DNA from: an uncultured Clostridia bacterium
GTDB taxonomy: Bacteria; Bacillota; Clostridia; Christensenellales; Aristaeellaceae
Assembly: GCA_937934775.1 (NCBI GenBank)
Contig: CALGYL010000201.1
Coordinates: 1 to 13,522, forward strand
Length of the DNA: 13,522 nucleotides
Reading direction: 5' to 3'
The position numbers and the translations under genes were made by a program. Position 1 is the stretch's first letter, and every line of letters begins with the position of its first letter. The notes beneath the pieces are model-generated. The model did no database searches and was not told the origin of the DNA. It saw nothing but the letters and a program-made list of their open reading frames with translations. Of this stretch, positions 11,566 through 13,522 are shown piece after piece.

Positions 11566-11588
11566 AAATTTAGAAAAGAGGGAATACA

Positions 11589-12875
11589 ATGTCTGAGTAC
11601 CGCTTTGAAACCCTGCAGATCCACGCCGGGCAGGAGACGCCCGATTCCGCAACCGACGCCCGCGCGGTGCCGGTATACCTGACCAGCTCCTATGTATTCA
11701 AGGATTGCGCCACCGCCGCGGGCCGCTTTGGCCTCTCGGAGGGAGGCAACATCTATTCCCGCATCATGAACCCCACGTCGGACGCGTTTGAAAAGCGTAT
11801 TGCGGCGCTGGAGGGCGGCGTCGCCGCTCTGGCCACCGCTTCAGGCGCGGCCGCGGTCACCTACTCCATCCAGAACATCACTCGAGCCGGCGACCACATC
11901 GTGGCCGACCATTCCATTTACGGCGGCACCTACAACCTGTTCGCCCACACGCTGAAGGAATTCGGCGTCGAGACCACCTTTGTAAACGGTCTGGACCCGG
12001 AGAACTTCGCCAAAGCGATTCAGCCCAACACCAAGGCGATCTTCATTGAGAGCCTGGGCAACCCCAATTCATCCATCATCGATGTGGAAGCGGTGGCTGA
12101 CATCGCCCACAGAAACGGCATCCCGCTGATCGTGGACAACACCTTTGCCACGCCCTATCTGTTCCGGCCCATCGAGCATGGCGCGGATATCGTGGTGCAC
12201 TCGGCGACCAAGTTTATCGGCGGTCACGGCGCGGCAATCGGCGGCGTGCTCGTGGACGGCGGCAAGTTTGACTGGGCGAAGAGCGGCAAGTTCCCGGGGC
12301 TGTCCACCCCCAACCCCAGCTATCACGGCGTGGTGTTCACCGACGCTGTTGGCGTGCTGGCCTACATCATCAAGGCGCGGGTAACGCTCCTGCGCGATAC
12401 CGGCGCGACGCTGAGTCCGCTGCACTCCTTCCTGTTCCTGCTGGGTCTGGAATCGCTGTCTCTTCGCGTGGAGCGGCATGTGTTTAACGCCCTGAAGGTG
12501 GTCGATTACCTGTCAAAGCACCCCAAGGTCGAAAAAGTCAACCACCCCGCGCTGGCCGATCACCCTAACCATACGCTGTATGAGCGCTACTTTGGCAACG
12601 GCGCGGGTTCGATCTTCACCTTTGAGATTGCGGGCAGCGCGGAGGACGCGAAGAATTTCATCGACAATCTGAAGCTGTTCTCGCTGTTGGCCAACGTGGC
12701 GGATGTGAAGTCGCTGGTCATCCACCCGGCGTCCACCACCCACTCCCAAATGAACGCGCAGGAACTGGCGGATTCGGGGATCAAGCCCAATACGATTCGC
12801 CTGTCCATCGGCACCGAGCATGTGGACGACATCATCGGCGACCTTGCGCAGGCGTTTGAAAAGACCTTTGGCTGA
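11589..12875 (+). CDS. metY: O-acetylhomoserine sulfhydrylase (aminocarboxypropyltransferase)
   Basis: This PLP enzyme joins O-acetyl-homoserine with sulfide to give homocysteine, the direct sulfhydrylation route to methionine; it may also act on O-acetylserine. The 428-residue length is that of MetY and longer than MetB/MetC (about 380-400). Cys/Met metabolism PLP-family marks are YSRIMNPT at 56-63 (phosphate contacts), D183 in VDNTFATPY (pyridine N contact), Lys208 in HSATKFIGGHG (Schiff base), and HPASTTHSQM near the C-terminus (substrate carboxylate loop). GAGGGA lies about 7 bases before ATG 11589. Regulation looks layered: a consensus promoter, an overlapping inverted repeat and a leader ORF. 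No SAM riboswitch or T-box sequence is seen in the leader of about 130 bases. It converges on cysK. Confidence 0.95.
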   Translation: MSEYRFETLQIHAGQETPDSATDARAVPVYLTSSYVFKDCATAAGRFGLSEGGNIYSRIMNPTSDAFEKRIAALEGGVAALATASGAAAVTYSIQNITRAGDHIVADHSIYGGTYNLFAHTLKEFGVETTFVNGLDPENFAKAIQPNTKAIFIESLGNPNSSIIDVEAVADIAHRNGIPLIVDNTFATPYLFRPIEHGADIVVHSATKFIGGHGAAIGGVLVDGGKFDWAKSGKFPGLSTPNPSYHGVVFTDAVGVLAYIIKARVTLLRDTGATLSPLHSFLFLLGLESLSLRVERHVFNALKVVDYLSKHPKVEKVNHPALADHPNHTLYERYFGNGAGSIFTFEIAGSAEDAKNFIDNLKLFSLLANVADVKSLVIHPASTTHSQMNAQELADSGIKPNTIRLSIGTEHVDDIIGDLAQAFEKTFG

Positions 12876-12889
12876 TCAAGAACGCCAGA

Positions 12890-12926
12890 AAAGAACCGGG
12901 GCCGAGCGATTCGGACCCGGTTCTTT
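12890..12926 (+). terminator. Rho-independent terminator of metY
   Basis: AAAGAACCGGG (12890-12900) pairs with CCCGGTTCTTT (12916-12926). One G-A mismatch and four more pairs (CCGA with TCGG) follow inward to a 5-base loop. The T-run closes the stem, and it lies 15 bases after the stop. Confidence 0.88.
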
Positions 12927-13089
12927 GCACACATGCGCAAGGATTGGCGGGTTTCCGTGGAAGGAGGCCCGCGCCGGTTTTATCGCCCAGGCCACGCCGC
13001 ATTTTCGCTTCGAACCGTTGATCTGCGCGCCGGGACATATTCTTGCGCCAGCTCGAAAACCGGTGCCGGAAACAATTCCTTTGATGCGG

Positions 13090-13121
13090 AGAGCCGGGAA
13101 TTCCGCGGAATTTCCGGCTCT
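13090..13121. repeat. Long hairpin between metY and cysK terminators
   Basis: AGAGCCGGGAATTCC (13090-13104) pairs with GGAATTTCCGGCTCT (13107-13121), 15 bp with one G.T, separated by only two bases. No T-tract on either side, so it is not a standard terminator. Role unknown. Confidence 0.6.
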
Positions 13122-13138
13122 TGAGGTTGTCTGTCCAG

Positions 13139-13159
13139 AAAACCCGCACCGCGGATTTT
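13139..13159 (-). terminator. Rho-independent terminator of cysK
   Basis: On the minus strand AAAATCCGC, loop GGT, GCGGGTTTT, then CT; a 9-bp stem with one wobble, beginning 10 bases after the cysK stop codon. The U-run is inside the stem's 3' arm. Confidence 0.65.
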
Positions 13160-13169
13160 CGTTGCAGGA

Positions 13170-13522
13170 TTACTGGGCGAACATCGGGGTTGACAGGTAG
13201 CGCTCGCCGGTATCCGGCAGGATCGCCACAATCACCTTGCCCGCGTTTTCCGGCCGCTTGGCCAACTGCGTCGCCGCCCATACCGCCGCGCCGGAGGAGA
13301 TACCCACCAGCAGTCCTTCCTTCTGCGCCAGCGCGCGTCCGGTGGCAAAGGCATCCTCGTTCTCGACGCGGATGATCTCGTTATAGACGCTGGTGTTGAG
13401 CACTTGGGGCACAAAGCCCGCGCCGATGCCTTGGATCTTGTGAGGGCCTGCGTTGCCGCCCGACAGTACCGGGGAGGAGGCCGGTTCCACCGCGACCACC
13501 TGGATGGCCGGGTTCTGAGATT
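13170..13522 (-). CDS. cysK: Cysteine synthase (O-acetylserine sulfhydrylase), 3' part only
   Basis: The frame continues past the window edge, so only the C-terminal 116 residues or so are present; the PLP lysine and the substrate loop lie outside. The protein makes cysteine from O-acetylserine and sulfide. The visible part is strongly typical of CysK: SQNPAIQVVAVEPASSPVLSG (split as SQNPAIQ and VVAVEPASSPVLSG), GPHKIQGIGAGFVP, the VGISSGAAVWAA helix whose SSG turn supports the PLP ring, and IVAILPDTGERYLST at the C-terminus. The tail MFAQ is short, as in the A-type enzyme. GTG 13499 is an internal Val codon, not a start. It converges on metY; the two are separate transcripts but both consume sulfide. 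Confidence 0.93.
   Translation of the reverse strand, partial: SQNPAIQVVAVEPASSPVLSGGNAGPHKIQGIGAGFVPQVLNTSVYNEIIRVENEDAFATGRALAQKEGLLVGISSGAAVWAATQLAKRPENAGKVIVAILPDTGERYLSTPMFAQ

Larger units (their letters stand above)
12876..13169. other. Convergent intergenic region between metY and cysK
   Basis: This 294-base gap holds the metY terminator (12890-12926), a long hairpin (13090-13121) and the cysK terminator (13139-13159). Between 12930 and 13088 I see no gene, promoter or repeat; short open frames there have no ribosome site and no recognisable product. Confidence 0.75.

Noticed and set aside
11454..11588. SAM riboswitch or T-box in the metY leader.
   Set aside because: I see neither the T-box TGGNACCGCG motif nor a terminator/antiterminator, and part of the 130 bases is occupied by the leader ORF.

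Overview
This 13.5 kb chromosomal window reads as a GC-rich member of the Clostridia, probably an anaerobic gut lineage. The basis is strong AGGAGG-type ribosome binding sites, frequent consensus-like sigma-A promoters, occasional TTG starts, a GH127-type glycoside hydrolase, a small protein carrying the class III (anaerobic) ribonucleotide reductase glycyl-radical motif, and a Firmicutes-style nuclease-helicase. The lineage is inferred from gene style only. No phage, IS element, CRISPR array, tRNA or rRNA is visible.

Layout. Positions 1-2183 (+): the 3' end of a GH127-like glycosidase gene followed by a MATE transporter, closed by a strong terminator. 2303-2920 (+): a YdeI/DUF1801 protein. 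2921-3289: a gene-free convergent region dense in hairpins that holds copy A of a repeated non-coding element. 3290-5244 (-): manA, translationally coupled to a membrane family-2 glycosyltransferase. 5332-8173 (+): a PD-(D/E)XK nuclease/XPD-DinG helicase fusion and a GNAT acetyltransferase. manA and the helicase are driven by interleaved divergent promoters. 8174-8369: a convergent gap with copy B of the element. 8370-9284 (-): a sugar-phosphate-type nucleotidyltransferase. 9430-9711 (-): the stand-alone glycyl-radical-like protein. 9794-10667 (-): two half-size DMT (DUF606/YdcZ) transporter genes, divergent from a Crp/Fnr (YeiL-like) regulator at 10754-11380 (+). 11485-12875 (+): a 26-codon leader ORF and metY, convergent with the 3' part of cysK (13170-13522, -).

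How the genes fit together: metY and cysK are both sulfide-incorporating, PLP-dependent enzymes of cysteine/homocysteine synthesis. The Crp/Fnr regulator and the DMT pair look like a self-contained regulon sharing one perfect palindrome. manA supplies mannose-6-phosphate, and its coupled glycosyltransferase probably acts on a polyprenyl-phosphate carrier at the membrane.

The least explained feature is the repeated element of about 153 nt at 3004-3156 and 8205-8358. It is 82% identical without gaps over 119 nt, its differences fall evenly over the three reading phases (so it is not coding), and it has an identical internal 11-bp hairpin. It ends at the same distance in a terminator-like hairpin whose sequence differs completely between the copies. 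Both copies lie between convergent genes. It looks like a structured RNA or a structured extragenic repeat family.
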